A stretch of 64,000 nucleotides of DNA from Caballeronia hypogeia (GTDB lineage Bacteria > Pseudomonadota > Gammaproteobacteria > Burkholderiales > Burkholderiaceae), in contig NZ_FCOA02000004.1 in NCBI RefSeq assembly GCF_001544875.2, positions 1 through 64,000 on the forward strand, read 5' to 3'. The notes below the pieces were generated by a model. It was not told the DNA's origin. It ran no database searches and worked only from the letters and a program-made list of their open reading frames with translations. This document shows positions 37,357 through 45,969 of the stretch, one piece after another. The position numbers and the translations under genes are program-made. The first letter of the stretch is position 1. Each line of letters starts with the position of its first letter.

Positions 37357-38550
37357 ATGGATCTGCGCTTCACCGCGGACGACGAGCGCTTCCGGGAGGA
37401 AGTTCGCGCCTTCCTGCGAATTCATCTGCCGGATGACATCCGCGAGAAAGTCGGGCAACAGCGCCGCCTGGGCAAGGACGACTACGTGCGCTGGCACCGC
37501 ATCCTGCATGCGCAGGGCTGGGGCGCGCCGGCCTGGCCCAAGGAGCACGGCGGCACGGGCTGGAGTCCGTTGCAGCGCGTGATCTTCGAGATCGAGACGA
37601 TCGGCGCGGGCGCGCCGCGCCTGATCCCGTTCGGCCTTTCGATGATCGGCCCGGTACTCATGAAATACGCGAGCCCCGAGATGCAGGCGCGTTTCCTGCC
37701 GCGCATTCCTGGCATGGAAGACTTCTGGTGTCAGGGCTATTCCGAACCGGGAGCGGGCTCCGATCTTTCGTCGCTGAAAACGCGCGCGGTGCGCCGGGGC
37801 GACCGCTACATCGTCAACGGGCAAAAAACCTGGACGACCTATGCGCAGTACGCCGACTGGATCTTCTGCCTCGTGCGCACGAATCCGGACGTGAAGCCGC
37901 AGGAAGGCATCTCGATGCTGCTCATCGACATGAAGAGTCCGGGCGTGACCGTGCGGCCGATCGTGACGCTCGACGGCGGGCGCGACATCAACGAAACCTG
38001 GCTCGAAGAAGTGGAAGTGCCGGTGGCGAATCTCGTCGGCGAGGAGAACCGCGGCTGGACCTATGCGAAATACCTGCTCGGGCACGAGCGCACGGGTATC
38101 GCGGGCATCGGGCAGTGTCATCGCGAGATCGCGCGGCTCAAGCGTCTCGCGGGCGCGGCGGCGGACGGGCGCGGCGGCGTGCTGATCGATGACGCGCGCA
38201 TGCGCGAGAAGATCGCGCGCGTCGAGATGGACCTGATGGCGCTGGAAATGCTGCTGCTGCGCGTGGCTGCGCAGAGCGGCGGCCAGCCGGGACCGGAGGC
38301 GTCGATCGTCAAGATTCGCGGCGCCGAGATTCAGCAGGACATCGCGATGCTGCAAATGGAAGTGGCCGGGCCGCACGCGTGGCCGTTCGACACCGACTGG
38401 CTCGATGCGGGCACGGCGCCTCCCGATGGCGTGCCGTCCTGGGCCGCGCCCGCGTGCGCGAGTTATCTCGACATGCGCAAGATCTCTATCTACGGCGGCG
38501 CCAACGAAGTGCAGCGAGACATCATCGCTCGCATGATGATGCAGTCTTGA
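37357..38550 (+). CDS. Acyl-CoA dehydrogenase, alpha-type subunit of a heteromeric pair
   Basis: The 397-residue protein has GYSEPGAGSDLSSLKTRAV, YIVNGQKTWTTYAQYADW and the late YGGANEVQRDIIARMM motif of the FadE/steroid-side-chain acyl-CoA dehydrogenases. The likely catalytic glutamate is in LLGHERTGIAG. It is followed after 19 bases by a smaller acyl-CoA dehydrogenase that lacks these residues, the arrangement of alpha2-beta2 enzymes. The open frame continues upstream across the whole leftward operon, but that part is antisense shadow; ACAAGGAG precedes the ATG at 37357. Confidence 0.88.
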   Translation: MDLRFTADDERFREEVRAFLRIHLPDDIREKVGQQRRLGKDDYVRWHRILHAQGWGAPAWPKEHGGTGWSPLQRVIFEIETIGAGAPRLIPFGLSMIGPVLMKYASPEMQARFLPRIPGMEDFWCQGYSEPGAGSDLSSLKTRAVRRGDRYIVNGQKTWTTYAQYADWIFCLVRTNPDVKPQEGISMLLIDMKSPGVTVRPIVTLDGGRDINETWLEEVEVPVANLVGEENRGWTYAKYLLGHERTGIAGIGQCHREIARLKRLAGAAADGRGGVLIDDARMREKIARVEMDLMALEMLLLRVAAQSGGQPGPEASIVKIRGAEIQQDIAMLQMEVAGPHAWPFDTDWLDAGTAPPDGVPSWAAPACASYLDMRKISIYGGANEVQRDIIARMMMQS

Positions 38551-38569
38551 ATCGCGGGGGCAGACACAT

Positions 38570-39691
38570 ATGGATTTCGAACTCAGCGAAGAGCAGCGGA
38601 TGCTGGCGGACAGCCTGCGCCGTTTCATCGATACGCAATACACCTTCGACGATCGCCGCCGGATCTCGCGAGCAGAGGCGGGCTGCGATCGCGACATCTG
38701 GCGCGCGCTCGCCGAGATGGGCGTGCCCGGCCTCACGATTCCGGCCGCGTTCGGCGGCTTCGGCGAAAGCGCGGCGAGCCAGCTCGTCGTGCAGCGTGAG
38801 CTGGGGCGCGGGCTGGTGGTCGAGCCGGTCATCGCCGGTGCGGTGATGAGCGCCGCCGTGCTGGCCGCCCATGCCAGCGAAGCGCAGAAGGATGCGTGGC
38901 TGCCGGCGCTCGCGGCGGGCGAGCGCATGCTCGCTCTGGCGTATCTGGAGCCGGCTTCGCGTTACCGTCCCGAGACGGCGCAGTGCACGGCTACGCGCCA
39001 GCACGAGGGCTACGTGCTCGAAGGCCGCAAGTGCGTCGTCTGGCACGGCCATGCCGCCGATGGCTGGCTCGTGAGCGCGCGCGTGGGCGCGTCGGTCGCG
39101 CTCTTTATCGTGCCGCGCGACACGGCCGGCGTCACCATCACGCGATATCCGGCCATGGACGGCCAGCACGGCGCCGACCTTAGGTTCGCTCACGTGAAGC
39201 TGCCAGCGGACGCGCTCGTCGGCAGCGCTTCAAACGGGCTGGATGCGCTGGAGCACGGGCTTGCCCACGGCATCGCCGCGCAATGCGCGTATGCGTCCGG
39301 GGCGATGGAGCGGCTGATCGAGATCACGCGCGATTACCTCGACACGCGCAAGCAGTTCGGCAAGCCGCTTGCGGCGTTTCAGGTTCTGCAGCATCGGCTG
39401 GCGGACATGCTCGTGCAGAAGGAGTGCGCGCTCTCCATGGCTTATGTCGCAGCGAGGGCGCTCGACGAACCCGATCCCGCCGCGCGCCGCCGCATGCTGT
39501 CGGGCGCGAAAGTGGTGGTGGCGCGCGCGGCGCGCTTCGTCGGGCAGCAGGCGGTGCAGTTGCACGGCGGAATGGGCTTGACCGATGAGCTGAACGTGGG
39601 CGACTACTTCAAGCATCTGACGATGGTGGATGTCCTGCTCGGCGACACGGACTACCATGTGGAGCAGTATTGCGCCGCCATGAGCAATTGA
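38570..39691 (+). CDS. Acyl-CoA dehydrogenase, beta-type (non-catalytic) subunit
   Basis: The 373-residue partner has an acyl-CoA dehydrogenase fold with weaker conservation. LAYLEPASRYRPETAQC replaces the usual E-P-x-A-G-S-D FAD segment, no glutamate stands in the helix position used by the alpha subunit, and the C-terminus LHGGMGLTDELNVGDYFKHL runs into a GDTDYHVEQY ending instead of a Y-x-G-T-x-E motif. This is the pattern of beta subunits in heterotetrameric acyl-CoA dehydrogenases. RKQFGKPLAAFQVLQHRLADM is conserved. The gap to the CoA synthetase gene is 67 bases. Confidence 0.85.
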   Translation: MDFELSEEQRMLADSLRRFIDTQYTFDDRRRISRAEAGCDRDIWRALAEMGVPGLTIPAAFGGFGESAASQLVVQRELGRGLVVEPVIAGAVMSAAVLAAHASEAQKDAWLPALAAGERMLALAYLEPASRYRPETAQCTATRQHEGYVLEGRKCVVWHGHAADGWLVSARVGASVALFIVPRDTAGVTITRYPAMDGQHGADLRFAHVKLPADALVGSASNGLDALEHGLAHGIAAQCAYASGAMERLIEITRDYLDTRKQFGKPLAAFQVLQHRLADMLVQKECALSMAYVAARALDEPDPAARRRMLSGAKVVVARAARFVGQQAVQLHGGMGLTDELNVGDYFKHLTMVDVLLGDTDYHVEQYCAAMSN

Positions 39692-39758
39692 GCCAGTGAA
39701 GCGCCGCGCGCGTGTCGCATCGAACGCAAAATAACAGAACGAATATCAGGAGACGACG

Positions 39759-41312
39759 TTGTATCTCACGAACAGCCTGCACCGCTGCCTGCAGCAAAGC
39801 CCGGAGAAGATCGCCACGATCTTCCGTGGCCGGCAGCGTCGTTACGACGAATTCCATGACCGCGTCGCACGTCTCGCCGGCGCACTGAAGGCCGCGGGCA
39901 TGAAGGAGAACGATCGCGTCGGCGTGCTTGCGCTCAACTCCGACCGCTTCCTCGAAATCGTCATGGCCGTGTGGTGGGGCGGCGGCGTGCTCAATCCGGT
40001 GAACATTCGCTGGAGCGTGCCCGAAGTCGTCTATTCGCTCGACGACTGCGACACCGGCATGCTTTTCATCGACGATCAGTTCATGCCGATGGCTGCGGGC
40101 ATCGCGCAGTCGGCGAAGCGCACGCCTCTTTTCATCCATGCCGGGGAGGGCGTGACGCCCGACGGCATGCTGCCGTATGAAATGCTGATCGAGCAGAACG
40201 CGCCGGTCGATGACGCCTGGCGTGGCTACGAGGACCTCGCGATCATCATGTACACGGGCGGCACGACCGGCTTCCCGAAGGGCGTGATGCAGAGCCATCG
40301 AAATGTGTGGGCGGGCTGCATGTCGCGTGTGGCGGAAGCGCCGCCGCTCAAGGGTGGAAGAAGTCTGCACGCCGCGCCGCTCTTTCATGCGGCGGCGTTG
40401 TCGCGCGCGCTCAACCAGTTCATCGCGGGCGAAACGCACGTAATCGTGCCCGCATTCAATGCGCAGGAAGTGCTTGCGACCATCGAGCGTGAACGCGTGA
40501 CCGAAGTGGGCCTTGTGCCGACCATGATCCAGGCGCTCATCGATCATCCCGATTTCGGGACGCGTGATTTGTCGAGCGTGAAGCGGCTCGTGTACGGCGC
40601 GTCGCCGATCGTCTCGTCGGTGCTGGAGCGCACGATGGAGCGCTTTCCGGGCGTCGACTTCTACCAGTCGTACGGGCTCACCGAAGCGATGGTCGTCACC
40701 ACGAACCCGCCGGAGAATCATCGCGCCGAGGCGCGCAGGAGCGGGCTGTCGCTGTCCGTCGGGCGCGCCGGACTCGGCACGCTGCTGAAGATCGTCGACG
40801 AGCGCGGCGTCGAGGTGCCGCGTGGGGCCGTCGGCGAAATCGTGCTGCGCGGGCCGAGCATCACGCGCGGCTACTGGAACAAGCCCGCGGAAACGGCGCA
40901 GGCGATCCGCGACGGCTGGCTCTACACCGGCGACGGCGCGTGGATGGACGCGCAAGGACACGTGTTCATCGTCGACCGCATGAAGGACATGATCGTGAGC
41001 GGCGGCGAGAACGTCTACTCTTCGGAAGTTGAGAACGCGATCGGGCGTCATCCCGCCGTCGCGATGTGCGCGGTGATCGGCGTTCCGAGCGACGAATGGG
41101 GCGAGACGGTGCACGCGGTCATCGTGACGAAGCCGGACACCCGCGTGACGGAAGAAGAGATACGCGAGCATTGCCGCGCGTTCATCGCCCGCTACAAGTG
41201 CCCGAAAAGCGTGGAGTTTCGCGCGCAGTTGCCGCTGTCGGGCGCCGGAAAGATACTCAAACGCGAGTTGCGCGCGCCGTACTGGACCGGCAGGGGCAAG
41301 GGCGTGAATTAA
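39759..41312 (+). CDS. Acyl-CoA synthetase (AMP-forming), TTG start
   Basis: The 517-residue enzyme activates a carboxylic acid to its CoA thioester for the island. The ATP loop is IIMYTGGTTGFPKGVM near residue 165. YQSYGLTEAMVV, the aspartate segment LYTGDGAWMDAQGHV and the catalytic lysine in LSGAGKILKREL follow in order. The start is TTG: the reading frame begins LYLTNSLHRCLQQSP in line with homologues, and CAGGAG lies six bases before it. The substrate class is not given by the sequence; the heteromeric dehydrogenase and SCP-x thiolase suggest a bulky, branched or cyclic acid rather than a plain fatty acid. Confidence 0.88.
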   Translation: MYLTNSLHRCLQQSPEKIATIFRGRQRRYDEFHDRVARLAGALKAAGMKENDRVGVLALNSDRFLEIVMAVWWGGGVLNPVNIRWSVPEVVYSLDDCDTGMLFIDDQFMPMAAGIAQSAKRTPLFIHAGEGVTPDGMLPYEMLIEQNAPVDDAWRGYEDLAIIMYTGGTTGFPKGVMQSHRNVWAGCMSRVAEAPPLKGGRSLHAAPLFHAAALSRALNQFIAGETHVIVPAFNAQEVLATIERERVTEVGLVPTMIQALIDHPDFGTRDLSSVKRLVYGASPIVSSVLERTMERFPGVDFYQSYGLTEAMVVTTNPPENHRAEARRSGLSLSVGRAGLGTLLKIVDERGVEVPRGAVGEIVLRGPSITRGYWNKPAETAQAIRDGWLYTGDGAWMDAQGHVFIVDRMKDMIVSGGENVYSSEVENAIGRHPAVAMCAVIGVPSDEWGETVHAVIVTKPDTRVTEEEIREHCRAFIARYKCPKSVEFRAQLPLSGAGKILKRELRAPYWTGRGKGVN

Positions 41313-41319
41313 GAAGCCG

Positions 41320-41351
41320 CGCCTGCGCTTTGCTTGTACGAAGCGCAGGCG
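41320..41351 (+). terminator. Hairpin after the acyl-CoA synthetase gene
   Basis: CGCCTGCGCTT (41320-41330) pairs perfectly with AAGCGCAGGCG (41341-41351) around a ten-base loop, eight bases after the stop codon. No T-run follows, so termination may be partial or the hairpin may protect the transcript end. Confidence 0.55.
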
Positions 41352-41491
41352 TGATGTTATCTGACACGTTCACGACACGACTTCCTGGTATAGATATCCC
41401 CCGCTGAATTCAGCACTCCCTTACCGGCGCTTCGCCTGAAAAAGCGAAGTCGCCGCGTCCCGCCAGTCGCGCCGTCCCGCCAGCGGCCGGC

Positions 41492-41512
41492 CTTAGCAAA
41501 AAAACTGCTAAG
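41492..41512. promoter_or_regulatory. TTAGC palindrome before the transposase-derived gene
   Basis: CTTAGC (41492-41497) and GCTAAG (41507-41512) flank a nine-base A-rich spacer, 300 bases upstream of the transposase-derived gene. Its TTAGC/GCTAA core recurs in the exopolysaccharide intergenic regions around 44300 and 59400. It is a possible regulator site; the link is inference. Confidence 0.3.
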
Positions 41513-41811
41513 CGTCGCGCTAAATGTCGCTTCTTGTCATATTCGGGCAAACCATAGCAATGGTATGCTTCGTGCACATATCTTCATACACGAACGAGAC
41601 CAACGCGTCGTGCGCTGATTTGGATCGATTGCTGCACCAATGGCGACGCCGAACCAGCCCGATGCACCATTTTGTTGTTTGAGCAAACGTTTGCGCGTAC
41701 CTCGAGAGCCTTGGATGGGGTGTACAAGAAGCCTGGCTTTTCAGGCTTGGCGTGCGTTTTTCAGCGCGCCGTCCGATATCCGCAGCGAAGTCGACCGCTT
41801 GGAGCAAAGCG

Positions 41812-42636
41812 ATGTTTTTTAGCGAACTCAGCAATGAAGAGTGGGTGATGGTCTCGGTGCTAATTGGCGAAAGCGAGGTGCGGGAGCACCGTCGCGGGCG
41901 TCCGCGAGCCCATCCGCGAACCATCGTCAATGCCGTGTTGTGGATTCTCACGACCGGGGAAACCTGGTCCAGATTGCCGAGTCACTATCCGACGGTGCCG
42001 ACCTGCCGCCGTCGTTTCGTCGAGTGGCAGGCGAACGGCACGCTCATCGAAATCGTGAAGGTGCTCGCGGCCGCCGGGCGTTCTTTCGCCTATGTGCCGC
42101 GTCAGCCGGTGGTCGAAGCGGCGCCGCGGCCGCAGGCGCCTGTCTATGATTGCGATCGCCTGCGCGGCGTGTTCTGGCAGAACCCCGAATCGTGGCAGGC
42201 GCCGGACGCGCAGCCGTTCAATCGCGCCGCAAGCGCGCCGCGCCGCCTGCCCGATGCGCGCGATGTCGTGCAGGCCAACGCGCCGATGCCGGAGCAGATT
42301 CACGCACGCATCGCGCGTCCGGTGCGTCCGTACGAAACGCCAATGCCCTTTGAACCCGCGTGCGCGCCCGTCATCGATGCGCGCGGCTACAGCGTCTATC
42401 CGATCGCGCGTCCGGTTTCGGGCGGCACGTTTCGCGGCTGGGCGGAAATCGTGAAGGACGGACTGCGCGTGGAGCGCTCGGGTCTCATTGGTCCGCGCTT
42501 CATGTCTGCGGAGGATGCGCGCACATATGCGCTCGAATGGGCGAAACGCTGGATCGCCGCTCAGGCGACGCGTGGCGAAGTGGTAATGGCAGCGCGCGAA
42601 GTCATGTCGGATGAGCGCGCGGCCGTGCAGGGCTGA
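41812..42636 (+). CDS. IS5-transposase-N-domain fusion protein, possible exopolysaccharide regulator
   Basis: The 274-residue protein begins with about 85 residues that match the helix-turn-helix N-terminal domain of IS5-type transposases (DUF4096-like): ELSNEEWVMVSVLI, RRGRPRAHPRTIVNAVLWILTTGETWSRLP and RRRFVEWQANGTL. No DDE catalytic core follows. Instead there is a proline- and arginine-rich linker (about 95-185) and a small C-terminal domain with ARGYSVYPIARPVSGGTFRGWAEIV and MSAEDARTYALEWAKRWI. No terminal inverted repeats flank it. This looks like a domesticated transposase DNA-binding domain fused to another domain. The position next to bceA suggests regulation of the cluster. GGAG precedes the ATG at 41812; the frame is open 20 codons further upstream. 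Confidence 0.75.
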   Translation: MFFSELSNEEWVMVSVLIGESEVREHRRGRPRAHPRTIVNAVLWILTTGETWSRLPSHYPTVPTCRRRFVEWQANGTLIEIVKVLAAAGRSFAYVPRQPVVEAAPRPQAPVYDCDRLRGVFWQNPESWQAPDAQPFNRAASAPRRLPDARDVVQANAPMPEQIHARIARPVRPYETPMPFEPACAPVIDARGYSVYPIARPVSGGTFRGWAEIVKDGLRVERSGLIGPRFMSAEDARTYALEWAKRWIAAQATRGEVVMAAREVMSDERAAVQG

Positions 42637-42645
42637 AAGCCTGCT

Positions 42646-42683
42646 GCGCGAAACATCGCCTCCGTGAGGGCGATGTTTCGCGC
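42646..42683. terminator. Bidirectional hairpin between convergent genes
   Basis: GCGCGAAACATCGCC (42646-42660) and GGCGATGTTTCGCGC (42669-42683) form a perfect 15-base-pair stem with an eight-base loop, between the transposase-derived gene and the convergent bceA gene. Neither side has a long T-run. Confidence 0.75.
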
Positions 42684-42689
42684 GTTACT

Positions 42690-44210
42690 TCAACTGCGTC
42701 CGTAGGTATCTTCGAAACGCACGATGTCGTCCTCGCCGAGATACGTGCCCGATTGCACCTCGATGATCTCGAGCGGCATCTTCCCCGGATTTTCGAGCCT
42801 ATGCTGCACGCCTATCGGGATGTATGTCGATTCGTTCTCCGCGAGAATGAACGTGTCGGCGCCGCGCGTGACGAGCGCCGTGCCGCGCACGACGATCCAG
42901 TGTTCCGCGCGATGATGATGCATCTGCAAGGACAGTCGCGCGCCCGGTTTCACGACGATTCGCTTGACCTGAAAGCGGTCGCCCTGATCGACCGAATCGT
43001 AATGTCCCCACGGCCGATGCACCTTGCGATGATCGGCCGCCTCGCTGCCACGCTCCGACTTGATGCGCCCGACGATCGCCTTCACGTCCTGCGCGCGTGA
43101 TTTATCCGCGACGAGAATCGCGTCCACCGTCTCGACGACGATGAGATTCTCCGTGCCCACGCACGCGATCAGCCGTCCTTCCGAATGCGCATAGGTTGAG
43201 GTCGCGCCTTCGAACATCACGCGGCCGCGTGCGACGTTCGACGCATCGTCCTTCGGCATGATGTTCCAGATCGCGTCCCACGAGCCGACATCGGACCAGC
43301 CGGCATCCAGCGGCACGACCGCGCCCGCGAACCTGTCCTCGCCGCGCTCGCTTGCGAGATGTTCCATGACCGCGTAGTCGATCGAATCGGAAGGCGACGA
43401 GGCAAACGCATCGCGGTCGAGCCGGAAGAACTCGCCGTCGTCCATGCCGCGCTCGAACGCGAGCAGACACGACGCGTGAATGGCGGGCTGGTAGTGCTCG
43501 ATCGCCGCCATCCACGTCGATGCGCGCACGATGAAAATGCCCGCGTTCCAGCCGTATTCGCCCGAGCCGAGATATTGCTGCGCCAGTTCGAGATGGGGCT
43601 TTTCGACGAAACGTTCGAGCCTGAACGCGCCGCTCCCTAACATGGCCGCGCCGGTCTTGATGTAGCCATAACCCGTCTCCGCGTGCGAGGGCACGACGCT
43701 CAGCGTGACGATCGCGCCTTCCTCCGCGCATTGCGCGCCCGCGGCGATCGCGCGATGAAACGCGTCCTTGTCCGCGACCACATGATCCGCGGGCATCACC
43801 ACGAGCACGCTGTCTTCGCCTTCGCGCAGCGCGTGCATGGCGGCGGCGGTCAGCGCGGGCGCGGTGTTGCGCGGCACGGGCTCGAGCACGAGACGCGCGC
43901 GCCGGCCATGTTGCCGCAGTTGCTCGGCGGTGGTGAAGCGATGTTCCTCATTGCACACGACGATCGCATCGGCGATGCGCCGTTGTTCTTGCGACGCACC
44001 GGACAGACCGTCGAGCCGGTTGACCGTCGCCTGCAATAAAGATTGCTCGCCGACCAGTCCGATCAGTTGCTTGGGAAAGTGCTCGCGCGACATGGGCCAC
44101 AGTCGCGTGCCCGAGCCGCCCGCGAGTATGACCGGCTGGATGCCGAGGCGCACGCGGCTCGCGGCATCGCTCGTGGATGCGCTCGAAAGCGCGGTGTCTG
44201 ATGCATTCAT
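42690..44210 (-). CDS. bceA: Mannose-1-phosphate guanylyltransferase / mannose-6-phosphate isomerase
   Basis: The 506-residue bifunctional enzyme makes GDP-mannose from GTP and mannose-1-phosphate and also interconverts fructose-6- and mannose-6-phosphate. The nucleotidyltransferase domain (about 20-350) has PVILAGGSGTRLWPMSRE and a later FVEKPHLE. The C-terminal cupin domain (about 380-500) has RPWGHYDSVDQGDRFQVKRI with the metal-binding MHHHRAEHW and the isomerase segment. It supplies GDP-mannose for the polymer and as precursor of GDP-rhamnose. The ATG at 44210 has AGGAG six bases upstream; an ATG 14 codons earlier lacks one. It is divergent from bceB. The symbol follows the bce naming by synteny and is less certain than the function. 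Confidence 0.9.
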   Translation of the reverse strand: MNASDTALSSASTSDAASRVRLGIQPVILAGGSGTRLWPMSREHFPKQLIGLVGEQSLLQATVNRLDGLSGASQEQRRIADAIVVCNEEHRFTTAEQLRQHGRRARLVLEPVPRNTAPALTAAAMHALREGEDSVLVVMPADHVVADKDAFHRAIAAGAQCAEEGAIVTLSVVPSHAETGYGYIKTGAAMLGSGAFRLERFVEKPHLELAQQYLGSGEYGWNAGIFIVRASTWMAAIEHYQPAIHASCLLAFERGMDDGEFFRLDRDAFASSPSDSIDYAVMEHLASERGEDRFAGAVVPLDAGWSDVGSWDAIWNIMPKDDASNVARGRVMFEGATSTYAHSEGRLIACVGTENLIVVETVDAILVADKSRAQDVKAIVGRIKSERGSEAADHRKVHRPWGHYDSVDQGDRFQVKRIVVKPGARLSLQMHHHRAEHWIVVRGTALVTRGADTFILAENESTYIPIGVQHRLENPGKMPLEIIEVQSGTYLGEDDIVRFEDTYGRS

Positions 44211-44538
44211 GAAGGGCTCCTGGCACAAGAAACGCATAAGCGGACGCGGCAATTTTTAGCACGGAGCAAAAGCGACGATAAAAGAAAAATCGCTAAAAAA
44301 TTGCGCTCATTTTTTAGCGAAATTTCCCGAGAACCGGCGCTGGAGCCTAAAGAATTATTTCTCGACGCCATGCGCAATCGCGGTGGACATTGCTCGCTCC
44401 AGATAAAAAAAGAAAAAAATCGGACCGAGCGCGGAGAGATATTTTCGCGGTTGCAGCGACATATTTATTCCTATTCCATACCGCTACGCAGAGAGCGAAA
44501 CGGAACTGCTCCTGCATTCTTCTTCCGAGGTGAATTCG
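44211..44538. promoter_or_regulatory. AT-rich divergent promoter region of the exopolysaccharide cluster
   Basis: About 330 bases, markedly richer in A and T than the flanking genes, separate bceA from bceB. The region contains TTTTTAGC at 44253-44260 and a perfect 12-bp inverted repeat at 44290-44320. Promoters for both genes must lie here. Low GC in a GC-rich genome also makes it a candidate for binding by H-NS-like proteins. Confidence 0.6.
44290..44320. repeat. Perfect 12-bp inverted repeat, candidate operator of the bce cluster
   Basis: TCGCTAAAAAAT (44290-44301) and ATTTTTTAGCGA (44309-44320) are exact reverse complements with a seven-base spacer. It lies between the divergent bceA and bceB genes. 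The half-site GCTAAAAA/TTTTTAGC also occurs at 44253 and 59393. As a hairpin it would end in A/T pairs and could also act on transcripts. Confidence 0.55.
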
Positions 44539-45936
44539 ATGCTGAGCGTGATATCGAGAGTCGTCGACATAGCCATGGCGGTATTCGGCGCGTTACTCGG
44601 CGCATCGCTCGATGCGAATGCTTTCGTATGGCTCGACGATGTAGAACGCACCATGCTCGGCTTCTCCTGCGTGCTGATGATCATGACGTTCCCGTCGTTC
44701 GGTATTTACCAGTCGTGGCGCGGCAAGCCTGTCTACGATCTGCTGTTGCGCGCAACGGCCGCGTGGATGCTGGTCGAGAGCGCGGGCGTGCTGCTCACCT
44801 TCAGCATTCATCGCGCGGACTCGCTGTCGCGGCTGTGGCTCATGTACTGGGCCGCGTGCACGGTCGGCCTGCTGATCGTTTCGAAGGCGCTGATCCATAC
44901 CACGCTCAAGCTCCTGCGCCGCGAAGGCTTCAATCAGAAGACGGTCGCGATCATCGGCTCGGCGCCTTATGCGCAGTTTCTTATCGAGCAGATGCGCGGT
45001 CGTCCCGATGCCGGTTTCAGCCCCGTCTGCGTGTTCGATCTCGGTGACGAGCTTCAAGTGAAGAGTTCCGCGCTCGAAGGCGACATGCTCGGCAACGTGC
45101 CTATCGAACGCGAATTCGATCAGCTCGTGAATCAGGTGCGCGAGCGCGCGATCCGCGAACTGTGGCTCGCCTTGCCCATCTCGCAAGAGCAAACGATGCA
45201 CCGCATCGTGACCGAGTTCCGCGACGACTTCGTCAACGTGCGCTTCATTCCCGATGTGCGCAGCCTGTCGTTCTTCGGCCATGCGGTCGTCGATCTGCTG
45301 GGCGTTCCCGCGATCAATCTCGCCGCGTCGCCGATCACGGACATCAAGGTGCTGCCCAAGCTCGTGTTCGATCGCGTGTTCGCCGCCTGCGTGCTGCTCG
45401 GCATGTCGCCGCTGCTCGCAGTGATCGCCGTGCTCGTGAAGCTCTCGTCGCCGGGGCCGGTGTTCTTCAGGCAGAAGCGCAAGGGCATCGACGGACACGA
45501 GTTCGAAATCTACAAGTTCCGTTCGATGAAAGTGCATCACGAAGTCGCCGGACAGATCACCCAGGCGCGCCGCGGCGACAAGCGCGTGACGAAGGTCGGT
45601 GCGTTCCTGCGCCGTACGAGCCTCGACGAGCTGCCGCAATTCATCAACGTGCTCAAGGGCGAGATGTCCGTGGTCGGCCCGCGTCCGCATGCGCTCGAAC
45701 ACGACGACATCTACAAGGACCTCGTGAAGGGCTACATGCACCGCTATCGCATCAAGCCGGGCATCACGGGCTGGGCGCAGGTCAATGGCTATCGCGGCGA
45801 GACGGATCGCATCGAAAAGATGTCGGGCCGCGTGAAGCTCGATCTCTACTACATGCAGCACTGGACCTTCGGTCTCGACATGAAGATCGTCGCAATGACG
45901 CTGTGGAAGGGCTTCGCGGGCGCAAACGCTTACTAA
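44539..45936 (+). CDS. bceB: Undecaprenyl-phosphate glucose-1-phosphate transferase (priming enzyme)
   Basis: The 465-residue polyisoprenyl-phosphate hexose-1-phosphate transferase starts repeat-unit synthesis by moving glucose-1-phosphate onto undecaprenyl phosphate. The N-terminal half has about four membrane helices and a CoA-binding-like Rossmann region with [17 protein letters not shown]. Another hydrophobic segment ([20 protein letters not shown]) precedes the catalytic WcaJ-type domain: [52 protein letters not shown] and [19 protein letters not shown]. The frame opens with GTG three codons earlier; the ATG at 44539 has GAGG eight bases upstream. It is the first gene of the rightward operon. 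Confidence 0.9.
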   Translation: MLSVISRVVDIAMAVFGALLGASLDANAFVWLDDVERTMLGFSCVLMIMTFPSFGIYQSWRGKPVYDLLLRATAAWMLVESAGVLLTFSIHRADSLSRLWLMYWAACTVGLLIVSKALIHTTLKLLRREGFNQKTVAIIGSAPYAQFLIEQMRGRPDAGFSPVCVFDLGDELQVKSSALEGDMLGNVPIEREFDQLVNQVRERAIRELWLALPISQEQTMHRIVTEFRDDFVNVRFIPDVRSLSFFGHAVVDLLGVPAINLAASPITDIKVLPKLVFDRVFAACVLLGMSPLLAVIAVLVKLSSPGPVFFRQKRKGIDGHEFEIYKFRSMKVHHEVAGQITQARRGDKRVTKVGAFLRRTSLDELPQFINVLKGEMSVVGPRPHALEHDDIYKDLVKGYMHRYRIKPGITGWAQVNGYRGETDRIEKMSGRVKLDLYYMQHWTFGLDMKIVAMTLWKGFAGANAY

Positions 45937-45969
45937 ACGAATCAGGCAAACAACACCGGGAGTTGGATC

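Larger units (their letters stand above)
41313..41811. other. Intergenic region before the transposase-derived gene
   Basis: About 500 bases lie between the CoA synthetase gene and the transposase-like gene, both on the plus strand. It contains a hairpin after the synthetase gene (41320-41351) and a TTAGC/GCTAA palindrome (41492-41512). No gene is supported; a minus-strand frame at 41520-41951 lacks a domain and overlaps the next gene. Confidence 0.4.

Noticed and set aside
37165..38928. Minus-strand extension upstream of the first leftward acyl-CoA dehydrogenase
   Set aside because: It is antisense to the alpha subunit gene; the ATG at 37164 has AGGAA upstream and fits the family length.
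41812..42636. Intact insertion sequence
   Set aside because: Only the transposase N-terminal domain is present; there is no DDE core, no terminal inverted repeat and no target duplication visible.
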